From Verrucomicrobiia bacterium (GTDB taxonomy: Bacteria > Verrucomicrobiota > Verrucomicrobiia > Opitutales > Opitutaceae): DNA of 7,435 nucleotides. Below the pieces are notes generated by a model that saw only the letters and a list, made by a program, of their open reading frames with translations, made no database searches and was not told the origin of the DNA. A program made the position numbers and the translations under genes. Below, piece after piece: positions 1 through 6,644 of this stretch; within the stretch, counting starts at the first letter, position 1, and each line of letters opens with the position of its first letter. The stretch is from contig JAUHWE010000215.1 of NCBI GenBank assembly GCA_030424825.1, forward strand, positions 1-7,435, read 5' to 3'.

Positions 1-427
1 ATTTTCCAACAATAGCAGTTTTGTATCCGACCGCCTGAAGTTGAGTCCCAATGGTCTTAGTACCGACGGGCAAGGGACGTTGCCCCTCGAGGTTAGGATC
101 CTCCACTGCCAAGGCGAAGTTCCAGGTATCCCCTCGCTCCCCCCATTCATCGTTTCCACGGATATGGGCATGGCCCGAATGCTTCCCTGTTAGCAGCATG
201 CAGCGTGAGGGAGCGCAAACGGGAGATCCTGAGTAGTGTTGCGTAAACCGGATACCACTGGCCGCCAAGGCATCTATATTGGGCGTTTCGATTTTTTCCT
301 GTCCGTAACAACCAAGTTCATTGTAGCCCAGGTCATCCGCGAGAATATAGACGATGTTCGGCTTCTCCGCCACGAGAAATGGTATCGCGAACGTAGTTAC
401 AATTAAAATCTTAGCTAGAATTTTCAT
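1..427 (-). CDS. Secreted formylglycine-dependent sulfatase, N-terminal part (cut by window edge)
   Basis: This is the first 142 codons of a type I (alkaline-phosphatase superfamily) sulfatase, which hydrolyses sulfate esters on glycans or other organic sulfates. Seen: an N-terminal signal peptide (Lys at 2 and 6, hydrophobic to about residue 20, then A-EKPN); the first strand with the metal-binding pair D31-D32 in ADDLGYNELGCYG; TPNIDALAASGIRFT (48-62); and the sulfatase signature C-A-P-S-R at 71-75, followed by LLTGKH. Cys71 is the residue expected to be converted to formylglycine. Family members are normally about 450-550 residues, so roughly two thirds lie beyond the left edge. The start at 427 gives the signal peptide directly; no Shine-Dalgarno motif precedes it. 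It is separated from the GH109-like gene by a REP-pair hairpin, so it may be expressed at a different level from the rest of the cluster. The substrate cannot be read from this fragment; the neighbours suggest a sulfated amino-sugar glycan. Confidence 0.95.
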   Translation of the reverse strand, partial: MKILAKILIVTTFAIPFLVAEKPNIVYILADDLGYNELGCYGQEKIETPNIDALAASGIRFTQHYSGSPVCAPSRCMLLTGKHSGHAHIRGNDEWGERGDTWNFALAVEDPNLEGQRPLPVGTKTIGTQLQAVGYKTAIVGK

Positions 428-439
428 GAGAAGCAATCT

Positions 440-464
440 GTAGCTCACTCGCTTTAGCGTGAGC
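440..464 (+). repeat. REP-like element (GTAG head plus imperfect palindrome)
   Basis: The element begins with GTAG (440-443) and continues into an imperfect palindrome: CTCA (444-447), an unpaired CT (448-449), CGCT (450-453), a TT loop (454-455), AGCG (456-459) and TGAG (460-463). A GTAG/GGAG-type tetranucleotide beside an imperfect hairpin is the known layout of REP sequences mobilised by RAYT (Y1-type TnpA_REP) transposases. No RAYT gene is in the window, so the mobilising enzyme is inferred. Confidence 0.7.
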
Positions 465-480
465 AATTTGTCATTTCATT

Positions 481-505
481 GCTCACGCTAAAGCGAGTGA
501 ACTAC
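481..505 (-). repeat. REP-like element, inverted partner of 440-464
   Basis: On the minus strand this copy also starts with GTAG (505-502) and differs from its partner at one base (position 501, matching 444). The two copies face each other in the manner of a BIME-type REP pair. The single difference is conserved as pairing in the transcript (G-U). Confidence 0.7.
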
Positions 506-511
506 TTAATT

Positions 512-1912
512 CTACGAAACAATCCCCAAGGGCTTCGTATTCTTCCATTCACCTCTCGTGAAATCAGGAAAGACTTGCGGCGCTCCGTCTTCCGCAACCG
601 ATTTCTCGCTGAGTGGAGATACCGCACTCCAAAAGGCTCCTTCATAAACGTTCTGATCCAATGGCTGCCCGAGCCGCAGACACTCAATCATGCGATAGCG
701 CATAATGAAATCCATCCCCCCGTGGCCCCCCATCTTCTTGGCGAGTTCACCTAGACGCTTGTACAGCGGATGCTCATACTTTGCGAAAAGCGCTTCTAGC
801 TGCTCTCCCTCCGCCCACTTGTGATGGTTTTCCGTCGCCCCTTCGACTCCTCCCTCCAAGGCCACGCGATTCGGGAAACCCGCCAGGGTCCCCTTGGTGC
901 CTTGAATCAGATTATGACGGGAGTAAGGCCGGGGACTGGTTTCATCCCATTGCACCATTACCGTTCGCCCCAAATTCGTTTTGATAATCGACGTGTTCAT
1001 GTCGCCACCTTTGAAGTCGATCTTATTCCACTTGTGATCCGCGGGAAATCTTTCTTTAGCATAAAGCTCACGGCCCCTGCCAGGGGTTGAATACGAAACC
1101 AGTCTCCCGAAATTATCGTCTCCACGAGCGAGGTTCATGTATTGGGCAACGGGTCCCAGCCCATGGGTTGGATACAGATTGCCGTCGCGGCTCGCATAGT
1201 GATAGGTTCGCCAAGAACCTGTGCTTCGCTCGCTTTTCATCTGGCCTCTCAATTCGTGAATGTAGGAGGCTTCGGCATGCAGCAGCTCCCCAATCAAACC
1301 CTGGCGACACATGTTTAGGTATATCAGCTCTTCACGACCGTAGTTAACGTTTTCCATCATCATGCAGTGCTTACCGGTCGTTTCTGACGTATCCACGATA
1401 TCCCACAGCTCCTCATTCGTCAGAGCCAGCGGAACTTCAACAAACGCGTGCGCCCCGGCTTTCATCGCTTCAATCGCCATCGGCGCGTGCAGTTTCCAAG
1501 GGGTTGCGATGACCACCATGTCAGGCTTCACCTCTCGAAGCATTTGCTTCCAGCTATCCGCATTTTCGTAGTATAGCTTGATGTTCTTGTGCCGCGTACC
1601 TCCACCTGCCTTGACACTCTTGTCCTGAGCCTTCTTGGCGAGGTCCTCATACAAATCGCAAATAGCCACCACTTCCGTGCCTTCGATTTCCGCAATCTGG
1701 CTGTTGTGCCCACTCCCACGAGCACCCACGCCAATAAAGGCGCATCGTACGGTATCCAATTTCGGGGCGGCATAGTCGCCCCGATACCGAGCGCCTGAAA
1801 GGCGGGAAGGGATTCCGCCATTTTTTTCCACAGCGCAACCGACCATGATACCTGTCGCTGCGGCTCCGGCGATTTTTACGAAATTACGACGTGTATTCTT
1901 CTGTGTATCCAT
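512..1912 (-). CDS. Tat-exported GH109-like Gfo/Idh/MocA family protein (putative alpha-N-acetylgalactosaminidase)
   Basis: A 466-residue protein of the Gfo/Idh/MocA fold, closest by motif to glycoside hydrolase family 109, which cleaves N-acetylgalactosaminides by an NAD-dependent oxidation-elimination-reduction cycle. Seen: a twin-arginine signal with R8-R9-N-F-V-K, a hydrophobic stretch and Cys26 (possible lipidation site, though Met at -3 is a poor lipobox); the nucleotide-binding loop G61-V-G-A-R-G66; E159-V-P161 where ordinary dehydrogenases have E-K-P; Y191 in ENVNYGRE; WRTYHYASRDGNLYPTHG (234-251) with R235, Y247 and H250; HGGMDF; and a C-terminal SEKSVAEDG...PDFTRGEWKN. From recall, R235, Y247 and H250 match the spacing of active-site residues described in the Elizabethkingia GH109 enzyme. 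Length fits the family. The start at 1912 places the Tat motif correctly. It lies 31 bp after the symporter gene. Hydrolase activity is not certain, since many GH109-like proteins in PVC bacteria are untested; another oxidative glycan-modifying role is possible. Confidence 0.85.
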   Translation of the reverse strand: MDTQKNTRRNFVKIAGAAATGIMVGCAVEKNGGIPSRLSGARYRGDYAAPKLDTVRCAFIGVGARGSGHNSQIAEIEGTEVVAICDLYEDLAKKAQDKSVKAGGGTRHKNIKLYYENADSWKQMLREVKPDMVVIATPWKLHAPMAIEAMKAGAHAFVEVPLALTNEELWDIVDTSETTGKHCMMMENVNYGREELIYLNMCRQGLIGELLHAEASYIHELRGQMKSERSTGSWRTYHYASRDGNLYPTHGLGPVAQYMNLARGDDNFGRLVSYSTPGRGRELYAKERFPADHKWNKIDFKGGDMNTSIIKTNLGRTVMVQWDETSPRPYSRHNLIQGTKGTLAGFPNRVALEGGVEGATENHHKWAEGEQLEALFAKYEHPLYKRLGELAKKMGGHGGMDFIMRYRMIECLRLGQPLDQNVYEGAFWSAVSPLSEKSVAEDGAPQVFPDFTRGEWKNTKPLGIVS

Positions 1913-1940
1913 GCTTTATCGATTCTAATTTGTATCCATG
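1904..1940 (-). repeat. Direct repeat of the GH109-like start region, creating a 4-codon mini-ORF
   Basis: The 10-mer TGTATCCATG (plus strand) occurs at 1904-1913 and again at 1931-1940, 27 bases apart. On the minus strand each copy carries ATG GAT ACA, so the true start (M-D-T) is duplicated nine codons upstream, in the same frame. The upstream copy reads M-D-T-N and then a TAG stop, so it cannot extend the protein. It starts 4 bases after the symporter stop codon. It may be a small duplication with no function or a leader ORF affecting re-initiation. Confidence 0.6.
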
Positions 1941-1943
1941 TTT

Positions 1944-3749
1944 TTATACATCAAACATACTCTTGGGTCCACCACCTACGTTTTTAGAGGTTATCAATTT
2001 CACCGCCAAACCAATTGCTACGAGCAAGAGCAAGAGCCCTATCCCAAATTCCCCGTAAATCAGCTTACCGATCCCGAAGAGGAATCCATAGACCGAGACG
2101 ATACCCATAAGGGCTTGCCCGATTTGCGGCCACAAGGATTCTGGTTTTGGCAGAAAGGTCTTGGAGTGCTCACGAACAGGATTCCAGCCATTTCCGGCCG
2201 GACGCACTCGCTTGTAGAACAAAAGCAAGTTTTTCATCTCGCTCGGTGGTGTCACCAAGGTAACCGTGACCCAAATAACTGTAGTCAATCCAATACCGGT
2301 GATCAACTCAACCCACCACGCCCAACCTGGGTCTACCAACTTGAACACAACAGCAATAACGAAAGAAGCGATCATTGCCGCCAATTCGCTAAAAGCGTTT
2401 ATCCGCCACCAGAACCAACGAAGAATAAAGATCAGCCCCGTACCCGCGCCTACCTGCAGCAAAATCTGAAACATTTCCAGGGCGTTTTTCAAATTGAGAG
2501 CCAACCAGCCCGCAAATACCATCAACAAGGCGGTAGAAATTCGCCCGACAAGCACCAGTTCCTTGCCACTTGCTTTCTTCTTAACAAAGCGGTTGTAGAA
2601 ATCGTTGGCAACGTAGGAAGATCCCCAATTCAAATGGGTCGATATCGTTGACATATAAGCGGCAACCAGCGACGCAAGGACGAGGCCCATCCAACCACTC
2701 GGAAGAAATGTAAGCATCGCTGGATACGCTAAGTCATGGCCTAAAATACTAGGGTCAACATCAGGAAAAGCGGTTTGAAGGCTTTCCAGAGAAGGGAAGA
2801 CCACCAAAGAAGCCAGCGCCACCAAGATCCATGGCCAAGGGCGCAATCCATAGTGAGCAAAGTTGAAGAACAGGACCGCTCCTGTCGCTTGGCGTTCGTT
2901 CTTCGCAGCAAGCATTCTTTGGGCAATGTAACCTCCACCACCCGGCTCCGCCCCGGGATACCAGACGCTCCACCATTGCACGACCAAGGGAATCACCAAT
3001 AGCGTCATCCAGAGGTTCAGGTTCTCATCGGTTAACGCCCCAGACGCATCTCGTTCCACCGTCGGGAAAAATCCGATCTTGTCCGCCACATTGGGATGCT
3101 CCAGCAAAGCGCTCAGCGAACCGATATCCGCATGTCCCAGAGCGAAGAATGCCGCCGCGATCGAACCGATCATCGCTACCACAAATAGGAGGAAATCCGT
3201 AAATACCACTCCTCGGAAACCACCCAAAGATGAGAAGACCACCGTCACGACCATCGCCCCTAAAATAGACCACTCGGGACTCAAGCCCAACATCACTCCC
3301 CCGATTTTGATAGCGGCAAGAGAGACGGACGCCATGATCATGATGTTGAAAAACACCCCCAAATACAGTGCTCTAAAGCCACGCAGAAATGCCGCGCTCT
3401 TTCCCGTATAACGAACCTCGTAGAATTCGATGTCCGTCAATACATCCATACGCCTCCAAAGTTTCGCATAGAGGAAGACCGTCACCATTCCGGTAACGAG
3501 GAAAGCCCACCAAACCCAATTCCCCGCAACGCCATTCTGTCGCACGATGTCGGTGACAAGGTTTGGCGTGTCGGTGGAAAACGTTGTCGCCACCATCGAA
3601 ACCCCTAGCAACCACCAAGGCATATCACGCCCCCCGAGAAAGAAATTCCAGGCATTCTTCCCGGCTATCTTGGCGACGACAACGCCGATCAAGAGCACAG
3701 CGATAAAGTAGACGCCAATTATGATCCAATCCAGATTTGTAAGTTGCAT
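1944..3749 (-). CDS. Sodium:solute symporter (SSS family), probable sugar or sugar-derivative importer
   Basis: A 601-residue integral inner-membrane protein of the sodium:solute symporter family, expected to import a small solute with Na+. About 13-15 hydrophobic segments can be picked out (for example near 7-26, 45-60, 78-97, 130-155, 160-175, 184-204, 247-262, 290-317, 345-370, 400-420, 455-471, 478-500 and 545-588). Family features seen: FFLGGRDMPWWLLGVSM (36-52) leading into ATTFSTDTP (54-62) in the second segment; GGGYIAQRMLAAKNERQA (271-288); and AAYMSTISTHLNWGSSYVAN (363-382), where the Ser/Thr residues correspond to the region that binds Na+ in vSGLT. The long C-terminal extension with extra membrane segments is common in PVC-group members. 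The start follows the upstream stop by 25 bp and has no Shine-Dalgarno motif (it is preceded by a C-rich run). The transported compound cannot be read from sequence; the neighbours suggest an amino sugar or its derivative. Confidence 0.93.
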   Translation of the reverse strand: MQLTNLDWIIIGVYFIAVLLIGVVVAKIAGKNAWNFFLGGRDMPWWLLGVSMVATTFSTDTPNLVTDIVRQNGVAGNWVWWAFLVTGMVTVFLYAKLWRRMDVLTDIEFYEVRYTGKSAAFLRGFRALYLGVFFNIMIMASVSLAAIKIGGVMLGLSPEWSILGAMVVTVVFSSLGGFRGVVFTDFLLFVVAMIGSIAAAFFALGHADIGSLSALLEHPNVADKIGFFPTVERDASGALTDENLNLWMTLLVIPLVVQWWSVWYPGAEPGGGGYIAQRMLAAKNERQATGAVLFFNFAHYGLRPWPWILVALASLVVFPSLESLQTAFPDVDPSILGHDLAYPAMLTFLPSGWMGLVLASLVAAYMSTISTHLNWGSSYVANDFYNRFVKKKASGKELVLVGRISTALLMVFAGWLALNLKNALEMFQILLQVGAGTGLIFILRWFWWRINAFSELAAMIASFVIAVVFKLVDPGWAWWVELITGIGLTTVIWVTVTLVTPPSEMKNLLLFYKRVRPAGNGWNPVREHSKTFLPKPESLWPQIGQALMGIVSVYGFLFGIGKLIYGEFGIGLLLLLVAIGLAVKLITSKNVGGGPKSMFDV

Positions 3750-3774
3750 ATTGGGGTGGGGCTAAAATCGAGGG

Positions 3775-4626
3775 TCAGGCTAGACCGAATATACTGTCCA
3801 TTGCCCGAGAGGTATTGTCGATCAAAGTCTCAGGAGCATGCTTGTAAAAAGGGACTGGCGGTATCATTTCCGCCGCAACCCAACCCGAATAGTCGATCGC
3901 TTTGAGAGACTGAATCACTGCGGGCCAATTGACGTCTCCCGAAAGCAAGTCGACAAAACCGTCCACCGAACCCACGGCTCGACGGTAGTCTTTCACATGA
4001 ACGCGACGGATTCGATCCTTCAGAATCGGAATCCAATGCTCCGGATAACCCGTGGCGAGCACGTTTCCCACATCGAAATAGCTTCCCACGCGAGCATCGT
4101 CGAACTGGTCGATGAACCGAGCCATCTCCATTGGGCTCAGCAAGAACTTGTTCCACACGTTCTCAATACAGATATCGACTCCCTTTTCTCTCGCCAAGGG
4201 AAGCGCGTCTCTAACGAAATCGGTCGCCCGATCCCAGACTTTGTCGTAAGGCAATTCTTCACAGCCCGGAATAAAATCGGCTCCCACCGAACCCGGAACG
4301 ACCAAAACCGCATCGATCCCCAATTGAGACGCTACGCGAATTTGCTTCTCCAACACCGCTTTCGCTCGATTACGCGTTTCCGCATTTTCACTAGCAGGAT
4401 TGAATTCCCAATACATTCCCGTGGCTAATCCGCTCAAGGTTAGGCCAGAATCCGCTGCGAGCGAACCAATCGCGGCAATCGCGTCCTCGTCACTGTCCAA
4501 GGTAATGGGGCCATCCCCGCTCACATCGAGCTCAATGCCTTCAAATCCGGCATCCTTTGCCAGCTTCATTTTTTCTTTCAATGTCCAGTCACCGTAAAAG
4601 GACCAAATGCTAATCGATTTTTTCAT
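3775..4626 (-). CDS. Sugar phosphate isomerase/epimerase family protein (AP_endonuc_2 TIM barrel)
   Basis: A 283-residue soluble TIM-barrel protein of the xylose-isomerase-like/AP_endonuc_2 family. Members isomerise or epimerise ketoses, or dehydrate keto-inositols and keto-sugars, using one divalent metal ion. Seen: the opening strand KKSISIWSF; GFEGIELDV (27-35); a probable metal-ligand set of E155 (in CIENVWNKF), D185 (YFDVGN), H210 (RVHVKDY) and E253 (VAAEM). This Glu/Asp/His/Glu order and spacing resembles that of D-psicose/D-tagatose 3-epimerases. No signal peptide is visible, so the protein is cytoplasmic. It ends 25 bp before the symporter gene and starts 118 bp after the dehydrogenase gene, across a REP-like element. 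Pairing of such a barrel gene with a Gfo/Idh gene is common in sugar and inositol catabolism, where they act on the same keto intermediate; that pairing is inferred here. The specific reaction is unknown. Confidence 0.88.
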   Translation of the reverse strand: MKKSISIWSFYGDWTLKEKMKLAKDAGFEGIELDVSGDGPITLDSDEDAIAAIGSLAADSGLTLSGLATGMYWEFNPASENAETRNRAKAVLEKQIRVASQLGIDAVLVVPGSVGADFIPGCEELPYDKVWDRATDFVRDALPLAREKGVDICIENVWNKFLLSPMEMARFIDQFDDARVGSYFDVGNVLATGYPEHWIPILKDRIRRVHVKDYRRAVGSVDGFVDLLSGDVNWPAVIQSLKAIDYSGWVAAEMIPPVPFYKHAPETLIDNTSRAMDSIFGLA

Positions 4627-4661
4627 AAAATATTCTGATGGATCAGTTTCCTAATTGAATC

Positions 4662-4686
4662 GTAGGGCTAGCGCTTGCGCTACGCC
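4662..4686 (+). repeat. REP-like element inside the operon
   Basis: The element starts with GTAG (4662-4665) and continues as GGC (4666-4668), TAGCGC (4669-4674), a TT loop (4675-4676), GCGCTA (4677-4682), an unpaired C (4683) and GCC (4684-4686). This is the same 25-base GTAG-head, imperfect-palindrome, TT-loop layout as the pair at 440-505, with a different stem sequence. It lies in the 118-bp gap 4627-4744 between the TIM-barrel and dehydrogenase genes. The rest of that gap shows only a weak 6-bp stem (4702-4707 with 4721-4726) and no recognisable promoter. No T-tract supports a terminator. Confidence 0.65.
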
Positions 4687-4744
4687 GCCTATGAATTTCT
4701 TTTTCGCCCTTTGCAGTAATGCGAAAGCTGCAGCCATACGGAAA

Positions 4745-5773
4745 TCACCGTTTCCCCTCCCCAATTTCAATTTCCTTAAGCGTTAGGGCCAATGATTCAC
4801 GAGCGTCCTCCAAGGTAGCAATTGCCGGTGGAATTCCTTGGCTGAGGCAATTCACGAAATACTTCAATTCGTTCAGATAGCCCCCCAAGTCCGAGACATT
4901 GCCCTCGCCACTTTGGGATTCACCCGCATCGGTTTGAACCACATCCAACGGAGTTGGAGCTTCCTCGCCCTGGCAAATCGTCAGACCTTTGCCGTTAGCG
5001 GAATCGAAATCGAGAACGGCATTCTCATAGACCGCATGAAACGCCATCTGGAATCCCCAGTTCTTTGGATAGTTCCAACCGCCTTCCGAACATACGGTTA
5101 AAGAGTCATACTCCATCAAACTAAACACGTGAACCGGACCACTAAAGTCACGCGTCACGCTACTCTTGACCGAATTCGGTTGTCCCAACAGAGCCAATAC
5201 AAAATCCGTATCGTGAATGTGTAGATCCAACGCCGCACCTCCTGACTTCGATTCGTCGTTCAGCCAATTCTCAATTCCGTACCCCGGGCGACCTGCCCGC
5301 CTAGCTAGACTCAGGCTCAACAATTTCCCTCCGTCACCGCTTTTATGATACTCCATAAAGCGCATATACTCTGGCCAGAAGCGAAGGCAATGACCTACCT
5401 GGGCATACGTCCCATTCGCCTTCGCCGCACTTATAATCGCATCCGCTTCTTCCACCGACAAAGCGAGCGGCTTTTCGCAAAAAAGAGCCTTTCCCGCTTC
5501 GATCGCCTCGATGGCGTAATTCTTATGCAAAAACGTCGGCATGCACACATCGACGAAATCGCAATCGACCGCCGCCAAAGCTTCGCTTAATTCCGCGAAT
5601 ACCGGAGCTGGGCAACCCAGTTTTTCCAATTTCTCCTGAGAAGCCTCAATCCGGTCGTCGACTGCGGCCACTAGCTCTACGTTCGGCAAGCTCTTGTAGA
5701 TTTGAGCGTGCATCCCACCCATAAAACCACATCCCACGAGGATGCCCTTCAAATTTTCTTTTTCGTTTTTCAT
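4745..5773 (-). CDS. Gfo/Idh/MocA family NAD(P)-dependent sugar dehydrogenase
   Basis: A 342-residue cytoplasmic oxidoreductase, expected to oxidise or reduce a hydroxyl of a sugar, amino sugar or inositol with NAD(P). Seen: a Rossmann loop G14-C-G-F-M-G19; an acidic pair D39-D40 at the end of the second strand, which favours NAD over NADP; PTFLHKNYAIEAIEAGK (79-95); the hallmark E100-K-P102 with the catalytic Lys101; and GGAALDLHIHDTDF (178-191), with D183 and H187 in the family's D-x-x-x-H position. Length is typical. Its ATG overlaps the stop of the PIG-L gene as ATGA (4 bp), which points to translational coupling; no separate ribosome site is visible. Unlike the GH109-like paralogue in the same cluster it has no export signal and keeps the catalytic Lys, so it is a normal intracellular dehydrogenase. 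The substrate is unknown; the deacetylated product of the coupled PIG-L enzyme is a reasonable guess. Confidence 0.92.
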   Translation of the reverse strand: MKNEKENLKGILVGCGFMGGMHAQIYKSLPNVELVAAVDDRIEASQEKLEKLGCPAPVFAELSEALAAVDCDFVDVCMPTFLHKNYAIEAIEAGKALFCEKPLALSVEEADAIISAAKANGTYAQVGHCLRFWPEYMRFMEYHKSGDGGKLLSLSLARRAGRPGYGIENWLNDESKSGGAALDLHIHDTDFVLALLGQPNSVKSSVTRDFSGPVHVFSLMEYDSLTVCSEGGWNYPKNWGFQMAFHAVYENAVLDFDSANGKGLTICQGEEAPTPLDVVQTDAGESQSGEGNVSDLGGYLNELKYFVNCLSQGIPPAIATLEDARESLALTLKEIEIGEGKR

Positions 5774-6633
5774 TTAGTAAATTTCTGAACCCTATCCTTA
5801 ACATCCTGAGACAGTTGCCGGATTTTTTCTAGGATAAAGGCTTCAATAGAGAGATCCGGATTGATCACGAGCGGTTTGAGGTCAATTCCCCAGGCAACCG
5901 ATTGATACACATCCGAGCCATGAGAATCAAACATGGTCGCGTTAGCTCGCCTTCTTCCTTCCACCGCGAGATCATAACGCTTACCCCCCGCTATCTGGGA
6001 TTCAAAAACCGAATACAGTTTCGACGCAAGATCGGGATACGCATCGCAAACCATGGCTACTTTCTCCGAATCATCCAGCCAATCAAGACTTCGCCAGACT
6101 TCGCATCCGACTACCCGTTCGGGGATATGGCATTTGGCCGCCTGGCGCAGCGCTTCAATACTGCACACTAAAACCGCTATATGGCTATCGTGCTTATCTG
6201 CGGGCTGATGCAGATAGACCACATCCGGTCGGGATTTCTCCAATACAGCACGGATATCTTCCGTTACACTAGACCGCCCTTCCCCCTTTAAAACCGAGCT
6301 CGGATAATCCAATTGGAATTGGGCGGCATACCGCCCTATTTCCGCTGCAGTCCGTTGTTCGTCCCTGCGGACATTGCGAATCTCCTCGTCGCTGTGGTGG
6401 GCAAAAGGCCCCGTCCGGGAGCTCCCACGGCCATCGGTTACGGTGATTCCGGAAAACCAGCGATCATCGCGGTCATAGCAAGCCGCAATGCCTTCATAGG
6501 CCATAAACTCCAAGTCATCCTGATGGGCCCCGATTCCCAAATGAGTCGTCCGATCAAGGGCCTCATCCAGAGATAGGCCATCTCCCACCCAAATGTCTGC
6601 GTCCTGATTATGAAAGAGCGGCACTTTATGCAT
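5770..6633 (-). CDS. PIG-L (LmbE-like) family N-deacetylase
   Basis: A 287-residue protein of the PIG-L family, zinc enzymes that remove N-acetyl groups from amino-sugar compounds. Seen: the first metal motif G35-A-H-Q-D-D-L-E42 (usual form A-H-P-D-D, here with Gln in place of Pro), TVTDGRGSSRTG (64-75), VRRDEQRTAAEIG (88-100), and the second motif L141-H-Q-P-A-D-K-H-D-S-H151. Likely metal ligands are H37, D40 and H151, with D39 as the general base; all are present, so the enzyme looks active. There is no signal peptide, so it acts in the cytoplasm. Its start lies 11 bp after the NagB/PIG-L fusion gene; a GGGGA run sits almost against the ATG, too close for a normal Shine-Dalgarno spacing. 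Its end overlaps the dehydrogenase start. Next to a NagB-like gene and a GH109-like gene, a role in deacetylating an imported N-acetyl amino sugar is plausible but inferred. Confidence 0.9.
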   Translation of the reverse strand: MHKVPLFHNQDADIWVGDGLSLDEALDRTTHLGIGAHQDDLEFMAYEGIAACYDRDDRWFSGITVTDGRGSSRTGPFAHHSDEEIRNVRRDEQRTAAEIGRYAAQFQLDYPSSVLKGEGRSSVTEDIRAVLEKSRPDVVYLHQPADKHDSHIAVLVCSIEALRQAAKCHIPERVVGCEVWRSLDWLDDSEKVAMVCDAYPDLASKLYSVFESQIAGGKRYDLAVEGRRRANATMFDSHGSDVYQSVAWGIDLKPLVINPDLSIEAFILEKIRQLSQDVKDRVQKFTK

Positions 6634-6644
6634 TTCCCCGAATA

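Larger units (their letters stand above)
440..505. repeat. Long inverted repeat made of two head-facing REP-like elements
   Basis: Bases 440-467 and 478-505 are reverse complements over 28 positions with one exception (444 against 501), separated by a 10-base loop (468-477). Read as the minus-strand transcript of the operon, that exception becomes a G-U wobble, so the whole stem can pair. It starts 7 bases after the stop codon of the GH109-like gene and ends 13 bases before the sulfatase start, so it fills the 84-bp gap. No T-tract follows on the minus strand, so it is not a standard intrinsic terminator. Roles in mRNA stabilisation or in attenuating sulfatase expression are inference. Confidence 0.9.

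Noticed and set aside
440..505. An intrinsic transcription terminator
   Set aside because: No T-rich tract follows the stem on the minus strand, and the GTAG heads and internal sub-palindromes fit REP elements better.
1938..2651. A 237-codon open frame on the plus strand
   Set aside because: It lies wholly opposite the symporter gene, its translation is low-complexity and polar with no recognisable domain, and the minus frame has clear family motifs.
3773..3786. A small GGTC/GACC palindrome over the TIM-barrel stop codon
   Set aside because: Only four pairs with a six-base loop, partly coding; too weak to call a terminator.
3838..4428. A 196-codon open frame on the plus strand
   Set aside because: It is antisense to the TIM-barrel gene, whose metal-ligand motifs are intact; nothing in the plus-strand translation is recognisable.
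4702..4726. A 6-bp stem (TTTCGC with GCGAAA) in the 118-bp gap
   Set aside because: It is short with a 13-base loop and has no T-tract; it could easily occur by chance.
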